Source of the DNA: JAADHX01 sp964569385
GTDB lineage: Bacteria > Actinomycetota > Acidimicrobiia > Acidimicrobiales > Poriferisodalaceae
DNA length: 64,000 nt
Assembly: GCA_964569385.1 (NCBI GenBank)
Contig: CAZMUM010000029.1
Coordinates: 1 to 64,000, forward strand
Direction of reading: 5' to 3'
Shown here: positions 16,951-25,861 of the stretch, piece by piece
Layout of the letters: the number at the start of each line of letters is the position of its first letter
How positions within the stretch are numbered: the first letter of the stretch is position 1
The notes under the pieces: generated by a model
Told to the model about the DNA's origin: nothing
Database searches by the model: none
Seen by the model: the letters and a program-made list of their open reading frames with translations, nothing else
Program-made: the position numbers and the translations under genes

Positions 16951-19911
16951 TTAATCGCCGAAGGCGATTGCGTTCTGGATCTGGTCTGACAGCGACGAGT
17001 ACAGCAGGTCGAAGGAGCAAGTCACGGAGTCGGGTAACTCCATATCGGCGTACTGAACCTTGACCGTGCCATTCAAAAGGCGGCCGTTGAGGAGTCCTCG
17101 TGAGAACTCAATGTCTTCGGGACCCGTTAGAGACTTGATCCGAACGGGCGAGGCGATCTCGCTGTCGAGTCCAGTGGATAGCTCGAAGTCGGTCAGGTAG
17201 GGAGCTTCAGACCAGCCGAGATCGGGAGTGATGGCAGCATCGGAGTAGGCGATGGTGTAGGTCAGCAGTGTTGTGGTGCCTACACAACTGACGGTCTCGA
17301 CTCGTCGTAAGCGGCGGCGCAGGTCATCTGGCAAGGTCAACGCAGCGATCGAAGCCTGCACCCGAGCCAACGGGGGGTTGAGGGGCCTGACCTGCTTGAT
17401 CACGATGCGGTCTTCGCTGGTCGCGCCAGATCCGAGCGCGGGCCACTCCCCCGCCATGAGTTTGAACTCCATGTCGAGGGTAACCGTGCGCGACTCTGCG
17501 TCGCTGCGTTGGGCCCCGTTGAAGCGAGCCAGCCAATCCAAAGAGACGGTTCGAGCCTGCTCGTACAGTTCGAGTACTCGCTCATCTGAGAGCACTTGGC
17601 CTGTGTTGATTGAAGACTCGGCTACTCGTTCGACGGATGCGTCGTCGCTGCTACGGCTGGCAGTTGCCACGATGATCTCTGGCGTATTCTGGCCATCGGG
17701 GTCGACGACGCTGTTGGCGTCTGGCTGGACGTTGATTGTCATCACGTAGCGCTGGCCGACCGACTGGAACTGCGGGCTCCGGCCACGGAGAGGCTCGACG
17801 CTGATTTCGAACGTGAGCACGCCGTTGGCCTGTTCGAATTCGTCGTCGAAACGAGGGTGGATTAGCACCGCCATAGCACCAGATAGATGATCCACAGCGG
17901 CTAGTTCGCGCTCTTCGTAGGCCTCAGCACTCCAATAAGAAGCCCATGTCTTTTTGATCGCTCTCTCGATCGCGCGCTCGTCGGGGTTGGCATCGAGATC
18001 AAGAAAGCCGGTGTTGGAGTCGTATAGCCCAGCGCCGTTGAACCCTTCGATGTCTTCAACCGTGCTCGACGAACGGAACCGCAGCCCCTGGCTCTGTGCC
18101 AGTAGAGCGGTGGCGGCGGCGAGCTGGGTCTCAATGAGGGAAAGAGTCGCGGGGGCGATGGGTTGGTCGCGGAAGTACTTCTTGAACCCTCCGGCGCCGA
18201 CAATGTCGCCAATCAAGCTACCGGGCTGACTTTCGGCGTTGAAACGGGCCAAGAACTCTGCGTCGCGCTCGGTCGTGTAGCGACCAAGGTAATCATCCTC
18301 GCCTTCGAGCAGCAGATACCTGGCCCGGTCAGACGTGATGAAGTCGTGGTTGGCCAACATGGCGTTGAGGGCAGGCCTGACGCTCTCGAGATGCTCCACA
18401 TATGGAGCGACCGACAGAGCCAGGGCCGGGCGGGGCGTCTCAACACTGTCGGCTTCCAGCAGGGCCAGCATTCCCGCGGCCTTTCCGCCTATACGCAGAC
18501 GCCAGAAGTCGAGTTCGGTCTCGGTAAGCGGCCCGGCCCGGCTGTCGAGAACGGCCCCCAGATCCACGATGGTCGCCAAAGAGTCGATGCTTACCTGTTC
18601 GACCGATATCGGAACTGGTTCGTTCTGCGAATTCCACTGGTCGTACTGGTCGTCGGTCAGCCCCACGATCTTGACAGTGCCATCGGCAGAAGCGATTACA
18701 GCGACACGAGCCGCGGGGCCACCCAACTGGATGATGTCGGGGTTGTCCAGAATTCCGCCAACGTATGCGCTTGGAATCCCCCGGTTGCGGGCCAGAACAC
18801 TCACATGGGCAAGCGGTGTTTGGGGCGTGGCCGAGATAATGGCAGCCGCGGGTGGCAGGAAGTCTGGCATCTGCTCAATAATCACCACGTCTTGATCGGT
18901 CATGTTGTTGAGCTGGCTGAGATCGTCGACGATCCTGAGGCGGCCGACCGCTATGGCCGCGCTGTACACCTCGGTCTCGCCTGGTATAGCGAGTTCGGTA
19001 TATCGAATAATGCGGTCGTACCAAGGGAGTTGATCGGCCTCCATGGCGGTAGCGGTGACCTCGTGTTCGGGTGATCGCACGGCCCACAACAGGTTGTCGG
19101 CGATCTCGGCGGGGACGGCGCTCGACACGATGTCGAGGAAACGCGCAACCTGTTCTGGCGGAGCCTCGTCGACGTACTCAAGCGACAACACCCATGTCTC
19201 GTCCCTAACGCCCTCGACGGGGGGAAACCAGATCAGGTTGCCGAGCCCGAACTTTCGCGTCTCTACTGGACGATGGTTCAGTTGATAGAACAGCCCCGAG
19301 GCGATGCGCCCATCGCGAGTCTCGAACAAGTCGAGCGGCAGCGTGTCTTGCCTGGCGTCGCGGTCGATGAAGTCCTGAGCCCAGTCGTATACAGCCTCGA
19401 TCGATTCGAAGCTTAGGTCTGTCTCTGGTTGGGTACCTGAGGTTCCGGCCTCGACCCCGTTAAGCAGGCGATACCAGTACCACTCGTCGTGGAAGGTGTA
19501 GAAGTTCATGTCCATAAACGAGATCTCGGGCGAACCGAGGAAGTCGGCAATCGTGAACTTCACCACCTCCTGGCCTCCAGCGCCCACCGAGGCCATAGCC
19601 CGGAACTCATCTAGGTTTGCCAGCGTCGACAGCGTGTGATCGTCGAAGTCGCCGTCGGCCAAATCCGTATTCACGGTTGTCGTTGGTCGGGGACCCGTTG
19701 TCGTGCTGCTTGGGTCGGCAGTGGTCGCTGAGCCTTCGCCGCCGGTGGCCGACGTGGCTGTCGTCGAAGATGCATTCGGGCCGCCGGCGCCCACATCGAC
19801 ACTTGAGTTAGAACAGGCGCTGGCCACCAAGACGATGACCATCGCGGCGCCACCGAGAACGCGCATCGACAACCGGTGTTTCGCAGCTGTAGCTGTTCCA
19901 GACTGGCTCAT
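16951..19911 (-). CDS. Secreted lipoprotein with permuted PEP-synthase-like domains
   Basis: A 986-residue lipoprotein; the signal peptide ends with lipobox VASAC and a Thr/Ser linker follows. Around residue 369 there is a His in TPLAHVSVLARNRGIP, resembling the phospho-histidine swivel domain of PEP synthase/PPDK. Later, IGGKAAGM (about 475) and RFRSSSTVEDIEGFNGAGLY (about 611-630) match the ATP-grasp PPDK N-terminal domain. In classical enzymes the order is the reverse. No PEP/pyruvate TIM barrel was recognised. ATG 19911 was chosen over an upstream start because GGAGA lies seven bases before it. Export of an ATP-dependent fold is odd; the domains may be structural or sensory. Substrate unknown. 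Confidence 0.78.
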   Translation of the reverse strand: MSQSGTATAAKHRLSMRVLGGAAMVIVLVASACSNSSVDVGAGGPNASSTTATSATGGEGSATTADPSSTTTGPRPTTTVNTDLADGDFDDHTLSTLANLDEFRAMASVGAGGQEVVKFTIADFLGSPEISFMDMNFYTFHDEWYWYRLLNGVEAGTSGTQPETDLSFESIEAVYDWAQDFIDRDARQDTLPLDLFETRDGRIASGLFYQLNHRPVETRKFGLGNLIWFPPVEGVRDETWVLSLEYVDEAPPEQVARFLDIVSSAVPAEIADNLLWAVRSPEHEVTATAMEADQLPWYDRIIRYTELAIPGETEVYSAAIAVGRLRIVDDLSQLNNMTDQDVVIIEQMPDFLPPAAAIISATPQTPLAHVSVLARNRGIPSAYVGGILDNPDIIQLGGPAARVAVIASADGTVKIVGLTDDQYDQWNSQNEPVPISVEQVSIDSLATIVDLGAVLDSRAGPLTETELDFWRLRIGGKAAGMLALLEADSVETPRPALALSVAPYVEHLESVRPALNAMLANHDFITSDRARYLLLEGEDDYLGRYTTERDAEFLARFNAESQPGSLIGDIVGAGGFKKYFRDQPIAPATLSLIETQLAAATALLAQSQGLRFRSSSTVEDIEGFNGAGLYDSNTGFLDLDANPDERAIERAIKKTWASYWSAEAYEERELAAVDHLSGAMAVLIHPRFDDEFEQANGVLTFEISVEPLRGRSPQFQSVGQRYVMTINVQPDANSVVDPDGQNTPEIIVATASRSSDDASVERVAESSINTGQVLSDERVLELYEQARTVSLDWLARFNGAQRSDAESRTVTLDMEFKLMAGEWPALGSGATSEDRIVIKQVRPLNPPLARVQASIAALTLPDDLRRRLRRVETVSCVGTTTLLTYTIAYSDAAITPDLGWSEAPYLTDFELSTGLDSEIASPVRIKSLTGPEDIEFSRGLLNGRLLNGTVKVQYADMELPDSVTCSFDLLYSSLSDQIQNAIAFGD

Positions 19912-20036
19912 GGTGTCTCCGTCGACCGGCAAGCGACATGGTTTCACGTTGGTTGCTCCAGGAGAGGTCAAGGTCGAGCAATCTTGGTGTTGCTTTCGTA
20001 AGCTGTTAGACGTTCCCTCGACTCTGGCTGGTTCCC

Positions 20037-20813
20037 ATGCTCATTGTGCTCTCACCCGCAAAGACGCTTGATTACGAAACAAAGCTCCTCACCAGAGCCC
20101 ACACCCAGCCCCGCATGGTCGAAGAATCGGCCAAACTCGTCGACGCGATGATGACCAAATCACCAGACGAGGTTGCATCGATGATGCATATCTCAAACAC
20201 TCTGGCCGAGCTGAACGTGCAGCGCTTCCAAGATTGGGAGCCCACGTTTTCGCTGAAAAACTCTCGCCAAGCAATTCTGGCATTCAAAGGCGACGTGTAC
20301 ATCGGGATGGACGTCGAGCGATTCGGAGCACGCGATTACACCGAAGCTCAGAAACGGATCCGCATCCTCTCGGGCCTTTATGGCGTGCTGCGTCCTCTCG
20401 ACCTGATGCAGCCTTACCGCCTCGAGATGGGCACCAAGCTTAAGACCGAACGCGGCGACACGCTTTACGACTTCTGGGACGAACGCATCACCGGACTGCT
20501 AAACCAAGACATCGCCGAGCGTAAGGCCAAGGTTCTGCTCAACTTGGCCTCGAACGAGTACTTCTCGTCGATCGATCCCAAAGCCATCAATGCCCGAATT
20601 GTCTCGCCCCGATTCCTCGACGAGAACAACGGCTCCTACAAGATCATCAGTTTCTTCGCCAAGAAGGCCCGCGGTTCGATGGCAGCGTGGCTTGTTCTCA
20701 ACCGAGTCAAGACCGTCAAGGGCCTGCTCGACTTCGATGCCGACGGCTACCACTACGACCCGCACCGTTCGACACGCGACGAGCCTGTGTTCATCAGGGC
20801 GCAAGGCTCCTAA
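20037..20813 (+). CDS. yaaA: Peroxide stress protein YaaA (DUF328/UPF0246)
   Basis: A 258-residue full-length member of the YaaA family, beginning MLIVLSPAKTLDYET. It has the conserved blocks GDVYIGMDVERF, RILSGLYGVLRPLDLMQPYRLEMGTKL, LYDFWDERIT, LNLASNEYF, and SFFAKKARGSMA at the C-terminus. E. coli YaaA limits free iron and protects DNA and protein during hydrogen peroxide stress; it binds DNA and adopts a cantaloupe fold. An APH-type kinase gene follows after 24 bp in the same direction. The gene looks intact. Confidence 0.95.
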   Translation: MLIVLSPAKTLDYETKLLTRAHTQPRMVEESAKLVDAMMTKSPDEVASMMHISNTLAELNVQRFQDWEPTFSLKNSRQAILAFKGDVYIGMDVERFGARDYTEAQKRIRILSGLYGVLRPLDLMQPYRLEMGTKLKTERGDTLYDFWDERITGLLNQDIAERKAKVLLNLASNEYFSSIDPKAINARIVSPRFLDENNGSYKIISFFAKKARGSMAAWLVLNRVKTVKGLLDFDADGYHYDPHRSTRDEPVFIRAQGS

Positions 20814-20837
20814 CCGACCTCGGAGCCAAACGATTCT

Positions 20838-21776
20838 ATGAACGCGGGCGAACCGAAGTCGAATGAGATGCCTGCCGCCGAGGTCGACGTCACCGTCGCC
20901 CTTGTTCGCGGCCTACTCGAATCGCAGCACCCCGACCTCGCATCGTTGGAGCTCGTTGAGGTTGCCAACGGTTGGGACAATGTCATGTTCCGGCTTGGTT
21001 CGGACTACATGGTGCGCCTGCCGCGCCGCCAAGTTGCCGCCATCCTCATCGAACACGAACAGGCGTGGCTGCCGGGCTTGGCTGCGAGCCTGACGTTGCC
21101 GATTCCTGCGCCGATGCGAATCGGTGTTGCTGATGCTGGCTTTCCGTGGCCATGGAGCGTGCTGCCCTGGTTCGATGGCTGTTCATTTGCCGATGATCCG
21201 CCCGCCAACATGGCCAAGGCCGCCTCCACACTCGGTGGGTTCGTCGCCTCGCTGCAACGTCGGGTGGCGGATGCCCCGATCAATCCGTTTCGTGGCGTTC
21301 CCATCAGCGACCATGACGAGCGAGTGCAGATTCGTATCGCCGAGTTGGCTGATGCCATAGACGCTCCCGCTGTGCGGCGCTTGTGGGCGGAGTTGCTCTC
21401 GGTGCCGGAGTGGGAAGGCGAGCCAATGTTGCTGCACGGCGACCTTCATCCGCTGAACGCTCTGACCAACAATGGCGAGTTGAGCGCGGTGATCGACTTT
21501 GGCGACATCACCAGTGGCGACCCAGCCGCCGACTACATGTCGGCGTGGCTGTTCTTCGACGTTTCCGAGCATGGCGAGTTTCGATCGGCCTTGGCCGACG
21601 CCGGTGCAGTTAACGACGACGACACATGGCAGCGAGGCCGAGCCGCGGCGCTGTCATGGTGCCTAGCGGTGCTGACCCGATCGGCCGACAACCCGACCCT
21701 GCACCGCATCTCATCGCGAGGGCTCGAGCGGGTCTTGCAGTCGGCCTCGCGACTGCCACTAGTGTGGCCGCGGTGA
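20838..21776 (+). CDS. Aminoglycoside phosphotransferase (APH)-family kinase
   Basis: A 312-residue protein with the APH/choline-kinase fold. The N-lobe shows NGWDNVMFRLG and MVRLPRR, probably the ATP-binding part. The catalytic loop HGDLHPLNAL supplies the Asp base and Asn, and IDFGDITSGDPAAD is the metal-binding motif. Similar chromosomal proteins phosphorylate small molecules of unknown identity; antibiotic resistance should not be assumed. It follows yaaA by 24 bp and its stop overlaps the next start (GTGA), so it is probably co-transcribed with both. Confidence 0.87.
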   Translation: MNAGEPKSNEMPAAEVDVTVALVRGLLESQHPDLASLELVEVANGWDNVMFRLGSDYMVRLPRRQVAAILIEHEQAWLPGLAASLTLPIPAPMRIGVADAGFPWPWSVLPWFDGCSFADDPPANMAKAASTLGGFVASLQRRVADAPINPFRGVPISDHDERVQIRIAELADAIDAPAVRRLWAELLSVPEWEGEPMLLHGDLHPLNALTNNGELSAVIDFGDITSGDPAADYMSAWLFFDVSEHGEFRSALADAGAVNDDDTWQRGRAAALSWCLAVLTRSADNPTLHRISSRGLERVLQSASRLPLVWPR

Positions 21777-24097
21777 GGGAAAAAGTTTCCGACGGACTCA
21801 CGGGCCTAACGTTTGTGCTTGCGGTTCTCGCCGGTCCACTGATGTACGTCTCGCAGGTCATTGTAGACGAAGATGCCTTCGTTGCCGTAGCCGACCGGAT
21901 AGTCGCTCATCCCGAGGTACGCCGTGCCGTCGCCGAAGAGGTCACAACCCTTTCGTTTGAGGCCTTCGCCGCTGACGAAGCCGTCGCTGATGCTCTACCC
22001 GATCGATTGAGGTCTATAGCGGTTCCGCTAACGCGTATCGCGGCGGAGCAGATAACTGATGCTGCGTTCGCGGTCTTGGACACCGATGCGGCCGTCGATG
22101 CTCGCGACTCGGCTCTTCGTGAGCTGCATCGCCAGGCAACCGCTGATGTCGACGGTCTAACCATCGATCTGAGGGCTGTTCTGGTCCGCACTGCCCGCGA
22201 GTTGGGCGGCCCGACGCTCGGCGTGGGTACGGCAAAGCTGCTATCTGACACCGACGCCGGAATCTTCGTACTGGCTGAGCCCAACAGCGCAAATAGCAGG
22301 TTGCTCGACTCGGTGCGAACGATCCCCGATGTCGGGGCGATTGTGGCTTTACTGATGTTGGCGGCGTTGACGGGTGGTATGGCAGCCGCCAAGAATCGAA
22401 GGCGAGCCCTCGTTCGCGGCGGCTTGGCACTTGCTGGCGGTGCATTAGTGTCGTTCGGAGCTACCAGCGTCGTCGTATTCGCGGTGTTAGCCCCTCCAGG
22501 TCGAAGCACCAGTGTCGGTATCGGGGTTGCTGAGGTCCTGGTGTCAGACTTCGCCCAGCAGCAGCGGGGAGCGATTCTCTCAGGTGTTGCGTTATCTCTC
22601 ATTGGCCTGCTTCTGGGCCAGAGGCCCGCTGCAGTTGCACTTCGGAGGCTACCTGGCGAGCTTTGGCAGCGTAAGAAGGGAATCGATCGCACGGTCTCAG
22701 CGATCATCGGCGATAACCCGCCGCTGGCGCGGATGATCCTATGGCTATTGGGCCTGCTGGTCTGTCTCGGATGGCCTAGTCCAACGCTTCGGGTTGTGGT
22801 GACGCTGATTGTGGGCACCCTGGCACTTCAGATCATCATCTGGGTGTTCTCTTCGGCTGGTCTGACAGCAGCTACTACGCGAGAGCGCCTTGGTGTCGAC
22901 CTCAGCTCGGTTCGAGCCGATATCGCCAGCACTTCCCGCGTCCGGTGCAATGTTGGCCTTGTGAGCCTGGGGGCTCTGTTGTTGTGGCCCGAATGGGGTC
23001 GTACCACGCTCATCGGCTTTTTCGTCGTCGGCGCAGTGCTCCAGGTGATAGTCGATCTGCCCGGTGCCCGTCGGGTCTCGAAGGCGGCGAGGGAGGTTGG
23101 AAATCCGATTGAAGACGCCCGCAGCCCTCTAAGAGTCAACCTTGCGATCGGGTCGGTGGCGCTAGTGGCCTTGTTGGGTGTGTTGTCGACGCTCAGCGTA
23201 GATACGGCGACTGCCACGGCATCTGGTTGTAACGGTTATGACGAGTTGTGCGATAGACGAATCGATGAGGTCGTCTTTGCGGGCTCGCATAACTCGATGT
23301 CATCGGTCGACCTTGGCTGGGATCTTGCCATGCAGAGTGGAGACATCATCGCTCAACTCGACCACGGTGTGCGGGCGTTGCTAATCGACACCCACTATTG
23401 GGCGGTCGATTCGGGTGATGGCACCGGCGTCGAGGGAGGTTCCGATGCGGCGGCGGCGTCGGTCATCGAAGCCGCTTTGGCCGACACGTCCCCGCAGCCA
23501 GGGACCTGGCTTTGTCATGGGTTCTGTGCACTCGGCGCTACTGATTTCGAGGGGTCGCTCGCTGAGATCGAGATATGGCTGTCAGCACATCCCCGAGAAG
23601 TGCTCATTATCGTTATTCAGGATGAGATAAGCACCGCCGACACGATCGCCGCTTTCGATGCCAGCGGGCTGAGCGGGCTTGTGTACTACCATCAGCCCGG
23701 CACTCCTTGGCCAACGCTTGGCGAACTCGTGGCCAGCAACGAGCGGGTACTCGTCTACGCCGAAAACGAGGGCCAGCCTGACAGTTGGTATCAGAACATG
23801 TGGGATACCGCTTTCACAGAGACTCCATTTGCATTTGCGGTACCTAGCGATTTCAGCTGCGATCCGAACCGGGGCGATCCAAGTAATCCGCTGTTCCTGC
23901 TGAATCATTGGCTCACTACCGGCATTCCGGTGAAAGCAGCCGCCGAGACCGTTAACCGAGCCGCCGTTCTTCTTGAACGGGTCGAACAGTGCCGAGTCGA
24001 GACAGGGCGCCTTCCGACAATTCTGGCCGTCGACTTCGTCGAAACTGGCGACCTGGTTTCAGTGGTCGACCAACTTAACGGGGTCGAGCCTGAATAG
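21773..24097 (+). CDS. Multi-pass membrane protein with C-terminal PLC-like phosphodiesterase domain
   Basis: A 774-residue protein with two parts. Residues 1-510 carry seven or more hydrophobic helices (e.g. LTFVLAVLAGPLMYVSQVIV, ALVSFGATSVVVFAVLAP, VALVALLGVLSTLSV) and an extracytoplasmic segment after the first. Residues 515-774 are a PI-PLC-X-like domain: VVFAGSHNSMSS (first catalytic His region), ALLIDTHYW, GTWLCHGFCALG (second His) and VLIIVIQDE. Such domains cleave phosphodiesters with general acid-base His residues. A lipid or teichoic-type substrate is a guess. GTG 21773 overlaps the previous stop and is preferred to an earlier ATG inside the kinase gene. Confidence 0.85.
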   Translation: MREKVSDGLTGLTFVLAVLAGPLMYVSQVIVDEDAFVAVADRIVAHPEVRRAVAEEVTTLSFEAFAADEAVADALPDRLRSIAVPLTRIAAEQITDAAFAVLDTDAAVDARDSALRELHRQATADVDGLTIDLRAVLVRTARELGGPTLGVGTAKLLSDTDAGIFVLAEPNSANSRLLDSVRTIPDVGAIVALLMLAALTGGMAAAKNRRRALVRGGLALAGGALVSFGATSVVVFAVLAPPGRSTSVGIGVAEVLVSDFAQQQRGAILSGVALSLIGLLLGQRPAAVALRRLPGELWQRKKGIDRTVSAIIGDNPPLARMILWLLGLLVCLGWPSPTLRVVVTLIVGTLALQIIIWVFSSAGLTAATTRERLGVDLSSVRADIASTSRVRCNVGLVSLGALLLWPEWGRTTLIGFFVVGAVLQVIVDLPGARRVSKAAREVGNPIEDARSPLRVNLAIGSVALVALLGVLSTLSVDTATATASGCNGYDELCDRRIDEVVFAGSHNSMSSVDLGWDLAMQSGDIIAQLDHGVRALLIDTHYWAVDSGDGTGVEGGSDAAAASVIEAALADTSPQPGTWLCHGFCALGATDFEGSLAEIEIWLSAHPREVLIIVIQDEISTADTIAAFDASGLSGLVYYHQPGTPWPTLGELVASNERVLVYAENEGQPDSWYQNMWDTAFTETPFAFAVPSDFSCDPNRGDPSNPLFLLNHWLTTGIPVKAAAETVNRAAVLLERVEQCRVETGRLPTILAVDFVETGDLVSVVDQLNGVEPE

Positions 24098-24114
24098 ACC
24101 GCTACAGGCAGGTC

Positions 24115-24178
24115 AAAACCAGCACTGACACCGGGAAAGGTCCGCCGGCGAACGTTTCCCGGTGTCAGGAGTGGTTTT
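24115..24178. terminator. 44-nt palindromic repeat, copy 3, as bidirectional terminator
   Basis: The arms 24115-24138 and 24155-24178 pair at 21 of 24 positions around a 16-nt GCCGGCG loop. The 44-nt core is 24125-24168. Compared with the other copies, an A/T pair in the stem is swapped on both arms (CTGACACC with GGTGTCAG), a compensatory change. It sits between two converging genes and has A and T runs at its ends. Confidence 0.92.
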
Positions 24179-24183
24179 CGTCG

Positions 24184-25041
24184 CTATTCGACGATGGCGT
24201 CGGTGGGGAGGGCCACTATTGCAGTTGCGCCGAGGGCTCTTAGGTCGGCGAGTTTGGCCCACAGGTTTTCTCGTTTGACGACGATGTGGGCGGCCACGAG
24301 GTCGTCATTACCTGCCAAAGGCAGAATCGTGGGCGACCCTAAGCCAGGGAACAATTCGCTAAGAGCGGCGACCTTGGCTGGGCTGATGTGGAGCATGACG
24401 TACTGCGTTCGGCGGGCGGCCAAGGCGGCCTCGATGCGCAGACACATGTCGGTCACCGACGGTGGTGGTGCAACGACCGTTGCGAATATGGCTTGGCAGT
24501 CGGTAATGGTTTCGAGCACGCGTAAACGGTTGCGGCTTAGGCTGGCGCCGGTTTGGCGAAGGTCGACTATGGCATCGGCGAGGCCGACAGCGACGGGGCC
24601 CTCTAAGGCCCCGCCCATTGGTACGACGGTCACGTCGACACCCAGGGAGTCGAAGTAGTGGCGAGTCCACGTGGGGAGATGGGTCGCGACCACTCCCCCG
24701 CCGAGGTCGGCGGCAGTTTGGTAGGCGTCGTCTTCGCGAACGGCGATTACGAGGTCGGACTTTGAGAAGCCAAGGTCGATCGACGGTAGATGTTCGACGC
24801 CGCTCTCTAGGGCTGTGTCGGTCGAGACAAAGGCCGCCGATAATTGGCCCGTTGCCAACCATTGGGCCGCGTCGCGGGGACGCATCTCGATGAACTGGAT
24901 GCCCGATGCATTCGTGGCAGCCACCCCCGCACCCTTGAACTCGCCGACCCGGTAGCCGGCGTGGCTAAGTAGGTCGAGACATGCTTCGCGCAAGCGGCCC
25001 TTGGACGGCACCGCAACTCGTACGGCATCAGAACTGTTCAC
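24184..25041 (-). CDS. hisG: ATP phosphoribosyltransferase (long form)
   Basis: A 285-residue HisG_L, the first enzyme of histidine synthesis (ATP + PRPP to phosphoribosyl-ATP). The N-terminus VRVAVPSKGRLREACLDLL and GLADAIVDLRQTGASLSRNRL (PRPP loop region) are typical. The last 75 residues form the regulatory ACT-like domain (YVMLHISPAKVAAL) used for histidine feedback inhibition, so HisZ is not needed. It overlaps hisE by four bases and is read after it, so the pair is translationally coupled. A palindromic terminator follows the stop. Confidence 0.96.
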   Translation of the reverse strand: MNSSDAVRVAVPSKGRLREACLDLLSHAGYRVGEFKGAGVAATNASGIQFIEMRPRDAAQWLATGQLSAAFVSTDTALESGVEHLPSIDLGFSKSDLVIAVREDDAYQTAADLGGGVVATHLPTWTRHYFDSLGVDVTVVPMGGALEGPVAVGLADAIVDLRQTGASLSRNRLRVLETITDCQAIFATVVAPPPSVTDMCLRIEAALAARRTQYVMLHISPAKVAALSELFPGLGSPTILPLAGNDDLVAAHIVVKRENLWAKLADLRALGATAIVALPTDAIVE

Positions 25042-25316
25042 GATCGGCGACCCTCGAGTACGGCGTATACGTCACTCATTGAGACGTCGACGGCAGCTAA
25101 GCCCACCATTAGGTGGTAGATGAGATCGGCGGCCTCGTTGGCGGTATTGGCGGCGTCGGTTTCGTCGCGTTGGAGCTCTAGACAGACCTCGAACGCCTCT
25201 TCCATGATCTTGCGCTGGTTCAGCACCGGATTGGCCAGGAGCTTCGCGGTGTAGGAATCTGCTTGGCTGGCGTCGCGCCGGTCTCGGATTACGTTTTCGA
25301 GTTCGTCAAGAATCAC
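25038..25316 (-). CDS. hisE: Phosphoribosyl-ATP pyrophosphatase
   Basis: A 92-residue all-alpha NTP pyrophosphohydrolase for the second histidine step (PR-ATP to PR-AMP). The segments DSYTAKLL, KIMEEAFEVCLEL and NEAADLIYHLMVGL carry the acidic Mg-binding residues. GTG 25316 yields the usual N-terminus (VILDELENVIRDRR). An ATG at 25346 and one at 25358 are in frame but extend deeper into the upstream DinB gene, with which even the short form overlaps by 11 bp. Confidence 0.9.
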   Translation of the reverse strand: MILDELENVIRDRRDASQADSYTAKLLANPVLNQRKIMEEAFEVCLELQRDETDAANTANEAADLIYHLMVGLAAVDVSMSDVYAVLEGRRS

Positions 25317-25851
25317 GAGAACCCAGACTACGGAACCCTTGCTCGACATCCCAGACATGGTGGATGGGATCGTGGATCATGTATCTCGCAAAACTGTCGA
25401 TGGTGAAGGCGGCCCCGTCGGATCTGAAACCGGTTCGTTGCCACTGGTCGCTACCAACGGAGTCGAATCGATCGGCCAGCGCGTTAGCCGCTGCTGTCAA
25501 TTCGCCAGTGACCATAGAGGGGTCGGAGAGGTCGTAGCGCATCTCAACAGCCGCGACGTTCTGGTCCCAGTCGGGGAACTTTGGGCCATCATTGTCGAGC
25601 ATCAGGCCGAGCCGTTCCAGGTATAGAACAAATACGTCTCGCACATGGGCGGCGTACTCGAGGGCCGACCAGAGCTCGCTGGAAGGTCGTGCACGAAGGT
25701 CGGATTCAGGTCCGGCCAGGATGCCGACCCAGGCCAGGGAGTTGGCTCGGATGGCGTCGCCAACCGTCGTGGCATCGAACTTGGCCGCGACAAAAGAGCA
25801 TTCGGGGCACTGGCGTTGGAGAACCCAAGTCCAGTCTTTATCGTCCCTCAC
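25306..25851 (-). CDS. DinB-family protein
   Basis: A 181-residue four-helix protein of the DinB/MDMPI superfamily. It starts with the CPECSF segment often found in actinobacterial members and has WSALEYAAHVRDVFVLY and HDPIHHVWDV, whose His residues (with one near the middle) form the usual three-His metal site. Many family members are mycothiol- or bacillithiol-dependent transferases; the actual substrate is not visible. It starts with GTG ten bases after the acyl-CoA ligase stop and overlaps hisE, so it belongs to that operon. Confidence 0.82.
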   Translation of the reverse strand: MRDDKDWTWVLQRQCPECSFVAAKFDATTVGDAIRANSLAWVGILAGPESDLRARPSSELWSALEYAAHVRDVFVLYLERLGLMLDNDGPKFPDWDQNVAAVEMRYDLSDPSMVTGELTAAANALADRFDSVGSDQWQRTGFRSDGAAFTIDSFARYMIHDPIHHVWDVEQGFRSLGSRDS

Positions 25852-25861
25852 GGTTTGGGTC

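Noticed and set aside
20838..21776. Antibiotic-resistance gene
   Set aside because: The APH fold alone does not show resistance; chromosomal homologues are mostly of unknown substrate.
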